Assembly (NCBI GenBank): GCA_031265205.1
Contig: JAISCZ010000137.1
Location: forward strand, 1 to 52,454
Direction of reading: 5' to 3'
DNA: 52,454 bases
Source of the DNA: Deltaproteobacteria bacterium
Lineage (GTDB): Bacteria > Desulfobacterota > Desulfarculia > Adiutricales > Adiutricaceae
Both the position numbers and the translations under genes were made by a program. Positions 26,964-35,072 of the stretch are shown here, in pieces (positions within the stretch are counted from its first letter, which is position 1; the number at the start of each line of letters is the position of its first letter). The notes under the pieces were generated by a model. That model worked only from the letters and a program-made list of their open reading frames with translations. It was not told the DNA's origin and searched no databases.

Positions 26964-28133
26964 TTGGCTTATATTTTTAAGAGTGCGCCCTTGACATTGG
27001 TATTGATAATTGAAGGAAATCTGGTTACCGCCAACTATATGGCGAAGACCTTAAGCGCGGCGGGTTTTGAAACGAGGGCGGCCGACAGCCAAACCGAGGG
27101 TTTGGCCATCTATCAGGAGCGGAAGGCCGATCTGGTTCTCACTAACTACTATCTTGGCCAGGGCAACGGCCTGGGCCTTATTAGGGCCATGGCCAAAATG
27201 GATCCGGGGTTTCTGGCCGTCATGACCACGGGGGTGGGCAACGAACGGATCGCCCGGGAGGCCATCGTTTCCGGGGCCTTTGACTACATCGTTAAAAACG
27301 GCAATTTTTACCGGGATCTGCCCGGCCTGGTCATGGACTGCCTGGAGCGGCACAAGAAAGAGACCCTCCAAAGGCAGGAGGAGAGCCAAAGGGTCCGCCT
27401 GGAGGCCCAGGTGGAACTCGCGAGCTGGCTCGACCACAATTTCAAAAACATTTTGGCCGCCACGGCGGGGTCCCTCGCCCTCATCGATTTTCAAAGCGAA
27501 ACCCAGACCCAGGCCAAGCGGGAGGAATACCTGGCCGACGGCATGGAGGGCGTGAAAAGCGCCATCCGGCTTTTGGACCGCCTCTCCGTCATGAGCCTCG
27601 GGGGGAGCGCGGAAGACGCGCGCCACATTTTAATCGCGCAAGTGGTGGACGCGGCCTACCTTTCCGTCCGGGAGGAGGCCCAAAAGGCGGCGCCCGAGGA
27701 TCGCCCGGCCCTCGAAAGGGTTCTCGCGAAAGTGACCTTCCTCAACAACGCGCGCGCTCTCCCGCCCCAACGGGCGGTTTACGACGATTTACTGACCATC
27801 TTAGAGTCTTTAATCAAAAATTCCCTGGAGGCCCTGGCCCAGTCCAAGGGAGATCCCATGATCTCCGTTTCGGCCCAAAAAAACGGGGCCTACTTGGATT
27901 TTGAGGTGCGGGACAACGGGCGGGGCATGGACGAGAAAGCGCAGCGCTACGCCTTTGAGCCCCTTTTTTCCACCAAGGGCAAGGTGGGGGTGGGGGTTTC
28001 CTTGGCCATTGTCCGCTCTCTCGTCTTCAAGCATTTCGGGGAGATTGGCTGCGAGTCCACCTTGGGCGAGGGCGCGGTCTTTAAGTTCTCCTACTATGTC
28101 GGCGAGGACGCGGATGAGTCCCCCCGCGCCTAG
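26964..28133 (+). CDS. Receiver-histidine kinase hybrid with degenerate receiver
   Basis: A 389-residue protein. A receiver domain (about 10-125) is followed by a histidine kinase core. The receiver has LVLTNYYLG where an Asp is expected at the phosphorylation site, and IIEGN where the acidic pair should be. The Lys of FDYIVKN is kept, so phosphotransfer to it is doubtful. The kinase has an H box LDHNFKNIL near 157 and the ATP-binding motifs DNGRGMD and FEPLFSTKG with VGVSLAIV. No ATG start is available; TTG 26964 or 26991 are options. The end overlaps the start of queH by 20 bp. The signal sensed and the partner regulator are unknown. Confidence 0.8.
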   Translation: MAYIFKSAPLTLVLIIEGNLVTANYMAKTLSAAGFETRAADSQTEGLAIYQERKADLVLTNYYLGQGNGLGLIRAMAKMDPGFLAVMTTGVGNERIAREAIVSGAFDYIVKNGNFYRDLPGLVMDCLERHKKETLQRQEESQRVRLEAQVELASWLDHNFKNILAATAGSLALIDFQSETQTQAKREEYLADGMEGVKSAIRLLDRLSVMSLGGSAEDARHILIAQVVDAAYLSVREEAQKAAPEDRPALERVLAKVTFLNNARALPPQRAVYDDLLTILESLIKNSLEALAQSKGDPMISVSAQKNGAYLDFEVRDNGRGMDEKAQRYAFEPLFSTKGKVGVGVSLAIVRSLVFKHFGEIGCESTLGEGAVFKFSYYVGEDADESPRA

Positions 28134-28686
28134 AATTTTGCTGCACGCGTGCTGCGGCCCCTGCGCGGCTTACCCCCTGCGCGAGCTTCTGGAGCGCTCC
28201 CCGGGCCGCGAGATCCTCCTTTGGAACTACAATCCCAACATTCAGCCCACGGCCGAGTGGCGGCGGCGGCGCGACGCCCTGGCCTTTCTTTTTCATAGTC
28301 TGCCACGCCTTGGCCTCGACGCGGGGGCCGTGACGTTGGACCTGAGCGCCCCCTACGACGGGGCCGCCTTTTGGCGGGGGCCCGCCGGCGCCGACGGTCC
28401 CTCGGAACGTTGCCGGCTCTGCTACCGGCTGCGGCTCCGCGCCGCGGCCCGCGAGGCCGCGGCGCGGGCTTATCCGCTCTTTTCCACGACGCTGCTTTTC
28501 AGCCGCCAGCAAAAACACGAGATTATCCGCGAGGAGGCCCTCCGCGCCCAGGAGGAATTCGGGGTTAAATTCCATTACGAGGACTTTCGCCGCGGGCGCC
28601 GGGAGGGGATCCGCCTGGCCCAAGAGTTGGACCTTTACCGCCAGAATTATTGCGGCTGCGTCTTGGCGGAAACGGACGGCGCGTAG
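28114..28686 (+). CDS. queH: Epoxyqueuosine reductase QueH
   Basis: A 190-residue enzyme for the last step of queuosine synthesis in tRNA, reducing epoxyqueuosine with iron-sulphur chemistry. It belongs to the DUF208/QueH family, which replaces the cobalamin enzyme QueG. Visible motifs are LLHACCGPCAAYPL near the N-terminus, WNYNPNIQP, RCRLCYRLRL with two cysteines, FSTTLLFSRQQKHE, and the C-terminal NYCGCV. ATG 28114 lies inside the 3' end of the kinase gene; earlier frames lack similarity. The length is normal for the family. Confidence 0.92.
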   Translation: MSPPAPRILLHACCGPCAAYPLRELLERSPGREILLWNYNPNIQPTAEWRRRRDALAFLFHSLPRLGLDAGAVTLDLSAPYDGAAFWRGPAGADGPSERCRLCYRLRLRAAAREAAARAYPLFSTTLLFSRQQKHEIIREEALRAQEEFGVKFHYEDFRRGRREGIRLAQELDLYRQNYCGCVLAETDGA

Positions 28687-29065
28687 TCGCGCGCTGGGCG
28701 AGGCGCGCGTGAATTTTAAAAAACGCTTTAAAATTTCGCGGGGAAAAAATCGCTTAGCGTTTTTTTTTAAGATTATTCATTTTGGTTAATTACTCCAGGT
28801 AGTTATTGGAAACGGCGTTTTTAAAGTTTTTAACTTCGCCCGTTTATGTTTAACTCGCGCGCCGTACGTCATTTTGGCGGCGCTGGCTTTAAAATAATTC
28901 GCGCGCGAGCGGCTTTGCCTCCCGCGCGCGAAAGCGTTATAATAAAAATAGAGATTGAGCGGAAGATTCCGCGCGGGGCGCGGTCCCGCGTTTTAAGGCC
29001 AGAGGCGAAAGGCTTTATGGCCAAGCGAAAAAACGATTCACGCGCGCGCCAAGCGAAGGAGCGAT
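28687..29065. other. AT-rich intergenic region before the XRE pair
   Basis: About 380 bp with T-rich and GCGCGC-rich patches. An open frame at 28846-29106 has no family motif and a composition like the spacers, so I do not call it. The promoter of the XRE pair is probably here, but I cannot fix it. Confidence 0.4.
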
Positions 29066-29398
29066 ATGTCGGAACGCGTACCCAAGCCTCCTCTGGAAGC
29101 GTTTAAAATATTCTGCGCGGGAGATATCTCCCCGGCGCTCAAGGCGTATTTGCGCTCGCGCGGTTGCCTGGTCGCGAAAACGCGCGCGCGCGGGGGAGAA
29201 GCGGTCAAGATAAGCCCCGCGGAGGTTCTCGCGGGCCTCCGGCGCCGCGAAGGGCTGACCCAAGCGGAACTCGCCAGGAACTCCGGAGTCCCCGTAAAGC
29301 GCGTGGGCGAGATGGAAAAGGGCGAGCGGGGCATTGACGAGGAGACGGCCATTAAACTGGCGCGGGCCCTCCACACCTGTCACAGCCTTTTTTGGTAA
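29066..29398 (+). CDS. XRE-type helix-turn-helix regulator 1
   Basis: A 110-residue DNA-binding protein. Residues about 50-105 form a Cro/CI-type domain: VLAGLRRREGLTQAELARNS, then SGVPVKRVGEMEKGERGIDE and ETAIKLARAL. The N-terminal 45 residues (FKIFCAGDISPALKAYLRSRG) are shared with the next gene and are not part of the standard domain. GAAGGAG before the ATG is a strong ribosome binding site. It ends 85 bp before its paralogue and may be co-transcribed with it. Confidence 0.82.
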   Translation: MSERVPKPPLEAFKIFCAGDISPALKAYLRSRGCLVAKTRARGGEAVKISPAEVLAGLRRREGLTQAELARNSGVPVKRVGEMEKGERGIDEETAIKLARALHTCHSLFW

Positions 29399-29483
29399 GG
29401 CTCCGCGCGGGAAGCCTGGCGGGCGCGCGTCAAGAGCGACGGGAGAGAGGGAGGCGGCGGAGAGCGGCTCAAAGGAGAGGCGA

Positions 29484-29828
29484 TTGGGGAGCGGTAAAAA
29501 AAAAGACTCCGACAGTTTCGCGGTAGCCTGTCCGCGCGCTATCGCGTCTGAGATCAAGGATTATCTGCGCGCGCGGGGTTGCGAGCTCGATTTTAAGTTG
29601 AGCGTCGCGGAAAGCGTTTTTTGCCGTAGCCCCGGCGCGCTGCTCCGCGAGGCGCGCGAGGGGGCGGGCCTGACCCAGGAGGCCTTGGGGCGGCTCTGCG
29701 GCCTTAACCATCGGCGTCTATCCGCGCTGGAAAAGGGACGCGAGGATATCGGGGAGGAAGCGGCGCGGAAATTGGCGGCGGCTTTGGGGATCGATTGGCG
29801 TCTTCTGTATTGGGGCGAGTCGCGCTAA
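29484..29828 (+). CDS. XRE-type helix-turn-helix regulator 2 (tandem paralogue)
   Basis: A 114-residue protein starting at TTG 29484, with AAAGGAG about 7 bases upstream; no ATG is present. The N-terminal half has EIKDYLRARGCELDF, matching ALKAYLRSRGCLVAK of the preceding protein. The C-terminal Cro/CI domain has LLREAREGAGLTQEALGRL, then HRRLSALEKGREDIGEEA and LAAALGIDW. The two genes arose by tandem duplication. They converge with the permease end of the nitrogenase-like operon; whether they regulate it is unknown. Confidence 0.78.
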   Translation: MGSGKKKDSDSFAVACPRAIASEIKDYLRARGCELDFKLSVAESVFCRSPGALLREAREGAGLTQEALGRLCGLNHRRLSALEKGREDIGEEAARKLAAALGIDWRLLYWGESR

Positions 29829-29904
29829 AGGGCGCGCCTGGCGCTCCCGCTGGGCGAAAGGCTTGGGGGGAAAGGGGCGCGCGCTTTTTTCGCGAGTGCG
29901 CTTT

Positions 29905-30675
29905 TCAGTCGCCCGGGGAATTCCAGCGCTCCTCCGGGAGTCTCCCGCGATAGAGGCGTCCCCCGAGCCTGAGCGACGCGTCCAGGGCGAGGCCGACTAA
30001 GGCGATGACCAAAACGGAAGCGTACATTGGGCGCAGCTGGAAGGTCTCTTGGCTATTGAGCGCGAGAAATCCCAAGCCGCTCGAGGCCCCCATCATTTCC
30101 GCGGCGATAAGCATAAAGAGGCTATAACCCAGGCTCAGCCTGAGGCTCGCCAAGACGAGGGGAAAGCCAGCGGGAAAGACGATTTTGGCGAGTAGGCCCG
30201 CCCGGGAAAGCCCCATGGCTCTCCCGGCCTTAATTAGCGATGGATTGACGCTTAACGCGGCGTTCATGGATCCAAAAAGGGTGGGCCATAGGCAGCTCCA
30301 GGCCACGATGGCGATCTTGGGGGCCTCGCCGATTCCCATAAAAAGGATCAGGACATGGAAGAGGAGAAAGGGGTTGACCTGGGAGAAGACCTCCAGGGGA
30401 AACGCGCTAAGCTCTTTGAGGGACCCGCCCGCGACGCCCAGCGCGAGCCCCAGGGGGACTCCCGCGAGGGTGGCGATTAGAAACCCAGGGAGCGCCCGCG
30501 AGAGGCTCGCCCAGAGGGCCTCCGGCAGCGTTCCGCTCAAAGGCGGTTGGAACGCCGTCTGAAGGATCGCGCTCAAGGGCGGAAAAAAGACGGGGTTAAT
30601 GAGCGCCAGTCGGCTTAAAAGCTCCCAGAGGAGGAGAAAAAGGAGGACGCACGAATATTTGCGATAAAAATTCAT
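29905..30675 (-). CDS. NitT/TauT-type ABC transporter permease (fourth of four)
   Basis: A 256-residue inner-membrane permease of the SsuC/TauC/NrtB family, with about six helices. An N-terminal FLLLWELLSRLALINPVFFP is followed by the helix pair around LIATLAGVPLGLALGVAGG. The EAA loop that contacts the ATPase contains MGLSRAGLLAKIVFPAGFPL, followed by LRLSLGYSLFMLIAAEMMGA, a family hallmark. It is the last gene of the minus-strand operon, 83 bp after the previous permease. It is a paralogue of the three permeases upstream, and nothing in the sequence says which of them pairs with the single ATPase. Confidence 0.88.
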   Translation of the reverse strand: MNFYRKYSCVLLFLLLWELLSRLALINPVFFPPLSAILQTAFQPPLSGTLPEALWASLSRALPGFLIATLAGVPLGLALGVAGGSLKELSAFPLEVFSQVNPFLLFHVLILFMGIGEAPKIAIVAWSCLWPTLFGSMNAALSVNPSLIKAGRAMGLSRAGLLAKIVFPAGFPLVLASLRLSLGYSLFMLIAAEMMGASSGLGFLALNSQETFQLRPMYASVLVIALVGLALDASLRLGGRLYRGRLPEERWNSPGD

Positions 30676-30758
30676 GGTGGAGCCTCGGATGAGGGGGCGC
30701 GCGCGGGGCGGCGCGAGGGAGACCCAGGGCGGGAGAAGCGCGAGGGCGCCCGCTTCGG

Positions 30759-31721
30759 TTATTCACGCGAGACGTGGTATTCGTGGACGGTCGAGGGGTC
30801 GTTTAAGAGACGCTCCGCCTCAAAGATCCGCCAGGCGCCCACGGCCATCAGCGCGAGAAAGACGGCGACGGCGATGGCGAGCCGCCCGCGCCCGACGGGT
30901 CTCCGCGCGCCTCCGGGGGCCATGGTCGAGAAAGGATCCCGCCTCTCGTCCCAAAAGAAGAGCCCTCTTTTTAAGTAGAGAGTAAACCAGTTGAGGGCGA
31001 CTCCCAAAAAGACGACGCAAACGCCCGCCGCGTAGATTCGGTCCACTTGGTTGAGGGCGCCCGCGTTATGGATGATCCAGCCCAGGCCCGCCGTGGCTCC
31101 GGTCATTTCCGCGGCGATGAGGATAAAAAAGGACATTTCCACTCCCAGGCGGACGCCGTGAAAGACGGAAGGGAGCGAGGCGGGGAGGATGACCGCGCGG
31201 AAAAGGGAAAAGGGGGTGGCGCGCGTCGCGAGGGCGGTCTTCACGAGGATGGGGTCCACGTTTTTAAAGGCCGAAAGAGCGCTAAAAAAGATGGGCCAGA
31301 GCGAGACCCAGGCCAGAACCGCGATCTTGGGGGTTTCCCCGACGCCGAAAAAGACCACGAACAGGGGAAAGAGGCAGTAGGGGTTGACGAGGGCGAAGAT
31401 CCTTAAAAGGGCTTCGAGGCGCGCGAATGACGCGGGGAAGATCCGGCCCAAGAGGAGGGCCAGGGGGACTCCGAGGCAAAGGGCGACGGCGAGGCCCGTG
31501 ACCACCCGGGTTAAAGAGACCATGATATGGGTGAAAAGAAAGGCCTTGACCCAGAGGTCATAAAGGGCCCCCGCGACGGTTTCGAGGGTCGGTAAATAAA
31601 CGCTGTCCGCGAGACCGCTTTTCGCCGCGAATTCCCAGAGGGCGAGAATGGCGAAAAAGATCCCGTAGCGCCGCGCGGCCCGCGCCGCGCCACGCCTTAA
31701 AGATTTAATGGTTGTCGCCAC
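30759..31721 (-). CDS. NitT/TauT-type ABC transporter permease with extra C-terminal helix (third)
   Basis: A 320-residue permease, longer than its neighbours (about 260-290). It starts at GTG 31721, overlapping the end of the previous permease by 25 bp, so translation is coupled. Family features are LWEFAAKSGLADSVYLPTL at the N-terminus, LCLGVPLALLLGRIFP, an EAA loop with SLFRAVILPASLPSV, and VEMSFFILIAAEMTGATAG. Beyond the usual end there is a linker (DERRDPFSTMAPGG) and a further hydrophobic helix, LAIAVAVFLALMAVGAW, near 277-293. The role of the added helix is not known. Confidence 0.88.
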   Translation of the reverse strand: MATTIKSLRRGAARAARRYGIFFAILALWEFAAKSGLADSVYLPTLETVAGALYDLWVKAFLFTHIMVSLTRVVTGLAVALCLGVPLALLLGRIFPASFARLEALLRIFALVNPYCLFPLFVVFFGVGETPKIAVLAWVSLWPIFFSALSAFKNVDPILVKTALATRATPFSLFRAVILPASLPSVFHGVRLGVEMSFFILIAAEMTGATAGLGWIIHNAGALNQVDRIYAAGVCVVFLGVALNWFTLYLKRGLFFWDERRDPFSTMAPGGARRPVGRGRLAIAVAVFLALMAVGAWRIFEAERLLNDPSTVHEYHVSRE

Positions 31722-32485
31722 GCCACTATCTTTCGTTCCAGGAGACGGAAAAAAGCGTCTATTAAAACGCCAAAGACCACTATCGTCACGGTCCCGGCGT
31801 AGAGCTTGGGGATTTGGTAATTGATTTGAGCGTTGATAATGAGCCAGCCCAGGCCCTTGGAGGCGCCCATCATTTCCGCGGGGATGAGCATAAAAAAGGA
31901 GGTGGCCGCGGCGAGCCGCAAACCGTTGAAGATAAAACTGGCGGACGAGGGAATGACAATCTTCCGCAGGAGCCCAAGCCTTCCAAGGCCCATGGAGCGG
32001 GCGAGCTTTACCAAGAGGGGATCCACGTTTTTGACGCCCATGGAAACGTTGTAGAGAATGGGCCAGATGGCCACCCAGAAGATCAAGGCGATCTTGGAGG
32101 TTTCCCCGATCCCGAAGAGCAGCAGAAAGATGGAAAAAAGGGCGAAGGGGTTAAATTGGCCCAAAAAGATCAATAGAGGGCCCACAATCCGCTCAAAGTT
32201 TTTATGCCAGCCCCCCAAGAGAAAGCCCAAGGGAACGGCCACGAGCGTCGAGAGGAGAAATCCGTAAAAGGCCCGGGAAAGGGAGATGGAGGAATGGCGC
32301 CACAGGGAGCCGTCTAAAATATAGTTTCCCAGGGTTTTGACAATCGTGACGGGGGAGGCCACGAAGGTCTCGGGGGCGAGTCCCGCCGCGCAGCTTAACT
32401 GCCACAGCGCGACGAAAAGGACGATGGAGCCGAATTTGTAGAAGCCGCCCCAAAAAGCGTCCGCGGCTCTCGATTGGTTTTTCAT
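31697..32485 (-). CDS. NitT/TauT-type ABC transporter permease (second)
   Basis: A 262-residue permease. It shows FVALWQLSCAAGLAPETF, then LSTLVAVPLGFLLGGWH and NPFALFSIFLLLFGIGETSK. Its EAA loop has MGLGRLGLLRKIVIPSSAS, and then come the LRLAAATSFFMLIPAEMMGA segment and a last helix near 230-247. It starts about 150 bp after the first permease and overlaps the third. The NPFxLFxxFxxxFGxGExxK segment is almost identical in all four permeases, which supports local duplication. Confidence 0.88.
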   Translation of the reverse strand: MKNQSRAADAFWGGFYKFGSIVLFVALWQLSCAAGLAPETFVASPVTIVKTLGNYILDGSLWRHSSISLSRAFYGFLLSTLVAVPLGFLLGGWHKNFERIVGPLLIFLGQFNPFALFSIFLLLFGIGETSKIALIFWVAIWPILYNVSMGVKNVDPLLVKLARSMGLGRLGLLRKIVIPSSASFIFNGLRLAAATSFFMLIPAEMMGASKGLGWLIINAQINYQIPKLYAGTVTIVVFGVLIDAFFRLLERKIVAWRQPLNL

Positions 32486-32635
32486 GGATGGCGGCCTTAA
32501 TTTCGCCGCGTGGCGAAGGGAGCGCCCGGAGGGGCGCGAATTATTATTGGGAAAAGCCCAAGGCCAGCGCCGCGGGCGGGGCCCCTCAAGGGGAGCCTGG
32601 GGCGACTCGTCTCGAAAGCTTTGACGCTAGCGCGC

Positions 32636-33499
32636 TTACGCCGCTTGGGCTTCCTCTTTGTAAGAAAGGAAGGCCTTTTCCAGTTTGTCGATCAGAAGGC
32701 TCATGGCCATCCCCAAGAGGGCTATTCCCAAAACGCCCACGTAGATCCGGGGGATCCGGTAATTGAGGGAGGCGTTGTGAACCAAATAGCCCATGCCGGA
32801 GTTGGCGGAGAGCATTTCGGCGGCGATTAAAAAGAGGAAAGCCGTGGTGGCGCCTAAGCGAAATCCCGTCAGGATGGCGGGAAGGGAACCGGGGAGAATG
32901 ACTTTCCAAAAAAGGGACTTGGGGGAGGCGCCCATGGATTTGGCTGTCTTCAATATCGCGCTATCCATATTGGCGACCCCGTAAATCGTGAAATTGAGCA
33001 TGGGAAAGAGGCTGGCCCAAAAGATAATGGCGAGCTTGGCGAGTTCCCCGACCCCGAAGAGGAGGATAAAAAGGGGGAAGAGGGCGAAGGGATTGATGTT
33101 GCCCAAAAGGGATAGGAGGGGGACGATAAATCTGGCGATCCGCGGGAAAAAGCCCGCCAGGGCTACCCCTAAGGGGATGGAGACCGCGACGGCGGCGAAG
33201 AGCCCCAAAAGGGCCCTTTGGGTGGAAGAGGCCACGTGGATAAAAAATTCCCCGGTCGCCATAAGGCTCCAGGCTTCGGCTAAAACCGCCGAAAGGGGCG
33301 GGATAAAGCGCGCGTCCGCGAGGCCGAGGTAGGGGGCCGCCTGCCAGAGAGCCAGAAAGAAAATTATTCCGTACCACGCCATGACGCGCCGGGAAAACTT
33401 TTTTTCGAGATCCGCGCGGACAAAGGACGCGGGCGAGATTTGGGCGATATTGGCGCCTGAGGCGATATAATTGGAGGCGATAGAGTTGATTTCGCTCAT
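32636..33499 (-). CDS. NitT/TauT-type ABC transporter permease (first)
   Basis: A 287-residue permease with a 35-residue N-terminal extension before the first helix (WYGIIFFLALWQAAPYLGLA). It contains AAVAVSIPLGVALAGFFP and NPFALFPLFILLFGVGELAK. The EAA loop reads MGASPKSLFWKVILPGSLPA, and LGATTAFLFLIAAEMLSANS follows. It is the first of four permeases and follows the cofactor-protein gene at 33576-33977. Together with the ATPase and binding protein upstream, this is an importer for a small anion or organic compound (sulphonate, nitrate, thiamin-precursor-like). The substrate cannot be read from the sequence. Confidence 0.88.
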   Translation of the reverse strand: MSEINSIASNYIASGANIAQISPASFVRADLEKKFSRRVMAWYGIIFFLALWQAAPYLGLADARFIPPLSAVLAEAWSLMATGEFFIHVASSTQRALLGLFAAVAVSIPLGVALAGFFPRIARFIVPLLSLLGNINPFALFPLFILLFGVGELAKLAIIFWASLFPMLNFTIYGVANMDSAILKTAKSMGASPKSLFWKVILPGSLPAILTGFRLGATTAFLFLIAAEMLSANSGMGYLVHNASLNYRIPRIYVGVLGIALLGMAMSLLIDKLEKAFLSYKEEAQAA

Positions 33500-33575
33500 G
33501 GAAAACCCTGATTTTCGGGGCGTGGCGCGGCGGCCTCGCGAGAGAAGCTTTCGCGAAAACGGAAAAGGGAAAAAT

Positions 33576-33977
33576 CTAACCCGCGGCCAGGCGCTTTAAG
33601 GCTTCGTTCACGGAAAGAGGGGCCGAAAGACCCAGGATTCCCACCCGCGCGAGCTCGCTTAAGGCGCCCGGGCCAAGGCGGCCCGCCAGAACCAGGGGGC
33701 AGTCTTTTAAAAGCTCCGCGGTCTCCTTGAGGAGGGCCTGGTCGTGCTTTTGGTCCCGGCAGGGGCGGGGCGCGTGGCGGATTTCCATGAGCGCGTAGGA
33801 GGGGGGAGATTCTTGGAGGTTTAACGCGTAGACTCTAAATTCTTCCGCGCGCCCGAAGCAAAGGTCGATATTCTCGCCGGTAAGGGAAGCCACCGCCACC
33901 CGCGCCGGCCGGAAAAGGCTCGCGCGGAGGCGGGAATTGGCCTTGGGGCCAAGGATGGGAGGGGTATTTTTAGCCAT
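33576..33977 (-). CDS. NifX/NafY-type nitrogenase cofactor-binding protein
   Basis: A 133-residue protein with a Nitro_FeMo-Co domain at about 30-125: RVAVASLTGENIDLCFGRAE, a stretch matching the family start (VAVAS-G-xxDxHFG-A), then CPLVLAGRLGPGALSELARVG and a C-terminal AxLSVNEALKRL. Such proteins bind or carry NifB-co, and the domain is often fused to the C-terminus of NifB. Here it is a separate gene whose ATG at 33977 overlaps the NifB-like stop by 8 bp. A scaffold or carrier role for the cofactor is likely. The usual His of HFG is Cys (CFG). Confidence 0.85.
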   Translation of the reverse strand: MAKNTPPILGPKANSRLRASLFRPARVAVASLTGENIDLCFGRAEEFRVYALNLQESPPSYALMEIRHAPRPCRDQKHDQALLKETAELLKDCPLVLAGRLGPGALSELARVGILGLSAPLSVNEALKRLAAG

Positions 33978-34827
33978 GGGAAAAAGTCTCGCCAAAGGCG
34001 GCGCCGCCGTAAAGGAGAGGCCCGTAGTCCACTCCCCCGGGAATTCCGCAGGCGTCGGCGCGGCAGTGGCGGCAGTTCGTTTTGACCGGGAGGTATTCGC
34101 GCGCGCTTTGGGTCGCCCGCGCGATTTGCTCCGGGGTGGGGGCGGGATGGTCCTTTAAGGCGCCCGCGGGGATGAGGGGAATGATATTGAGGAGATCCGC
34201 GCCCCAATCGCGGGCGCGGCGCGCCACCTCCCCGACGTGTTCCCCGTTGATTCCGGGGGCCAAAACGAAATTGATTTTGACGATCAGGGAATTGGCGGAG
34301 GCGAGCCGGATTCCCTCTTCTTGGGCGTCAATGAGCGTTTGGGCGCCGATTCGCCCGCCGAGGAATTTGCCGTCCCAAATAATTCCGGCGTTTAAGAGTC
34401 GCAGAATATGGGGATCCACGGCGTTGACGGTCACCGTGACGGTCTTGAGGCCCAAGAGGAGGATTTTTTCCATGTTGGCCGCGAGCTTGAGCCCATTGGT
34501 GCTGAGGCAGGAGAGCAAATGGGGGTAGGCCTCTTTGATCAAGAAGAGGGTCTCGAGGGCCTCGGGGCCGGAGAGGGGATCGCCGGGGCCCGCGATTCCG
34601 GCCACTTTCAGCTCGGGGCAGAGTTTCAGGGCGAGACTAATGACGTCCAAGGCTTCTTGGGGGCTGATTACCTCGCGCGTCGCGCCGGGCGCGTTTAAAA
34701 ATGGATTGATCCCGCGCGAGCAGAAACGGCAGAAAAGATCGCAGTTTTTGGCCACGGGCAGATGGACGCGCCCGGAATTGGGTTGGCAGTCGGCGCTGAA
34801 GCAGGGATGATCGGATAGTTTAAACAT
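33970..34827 (-). CDS. nifB: NifB-like radical SAM cofactor synthase
   Basis: A 285-residue radical SAM enzyme expected to build the carbide-containing 8Fe core (NifB-co) from two 4Fe-4S clusters. It starts at ATG 34827 because family similarity begins with MFKLSDHPCF. The radical SAM motif is C29-xxx-C33-xx-C36 (CDLFCRFC). VAGIAGPGDPL is the SAM-binding segment, and LSTNGL and VNAVDP match NifB. The C-terminal cysteines lie in NCRHCRADACG. It lacks the NifX-like C-terminal domain, which is encoded by the next gene. It is the only cofactor-assembly enzyme in the locus: no NifE, NifN, NifV, NifQ, NifS or NifU is seen. The enzyme may therefore use a NifB-type cluster without homocitrate or heterometal. 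Confidence 0.9.
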   Translation of the reverse strand: MFKLSDHPCFSADCQPNSGRVHLPVAKNCDLFCRFCSRGINPFLNAPGATREVISPQEALDVISLALKLCPELKVAGIAGPGDPLSGPEALETLFLIKEAYPHLLSCLSTNGLKLAANMEKILLLGLKTVTVTVNAVDPHILRLLNAGIIWDGKFLGGRIGAQTLIDAQEEGIRLASANSLIVKINFVLAPGINGEHVGEVARRARDWGADLLNIIPLIPAGALKDHPAPTPEQIARATQSAREYLPVKTNCRHCRADACGIPGGVDYGPLLYGGAAFGETFSHG

Positions 34828-35072
34828 AGCGGCCTTATGGCGAAAGAAATGGGACGCGTCCCGTAAGTCGCGCGGAAAAGCGCGAAAATATCCCAAAGGG
34901 GATGGAAAGCCGCCCTCCCCCAAAATGGCGCGGAGGCGCGGAAGAGGGAAAGGGAAAAATTCCAAGCGGCTTAAGGAGAGGCGAAGGCGAGCCCGCCGCG
35001 GGCGCTCTAAAGGAGAGATAAGCCGCGCCCCCAAAGGGAAGCGCGGCGATCCTTATAAGGAGAGCGCGCGGA

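Noticed and set aside
28846-29106. An 86-codon frame before the XRE pair
   Set aside because: It has no motif, overlaps the start of the XRE gene, and its composition matches the surrounding spacer.
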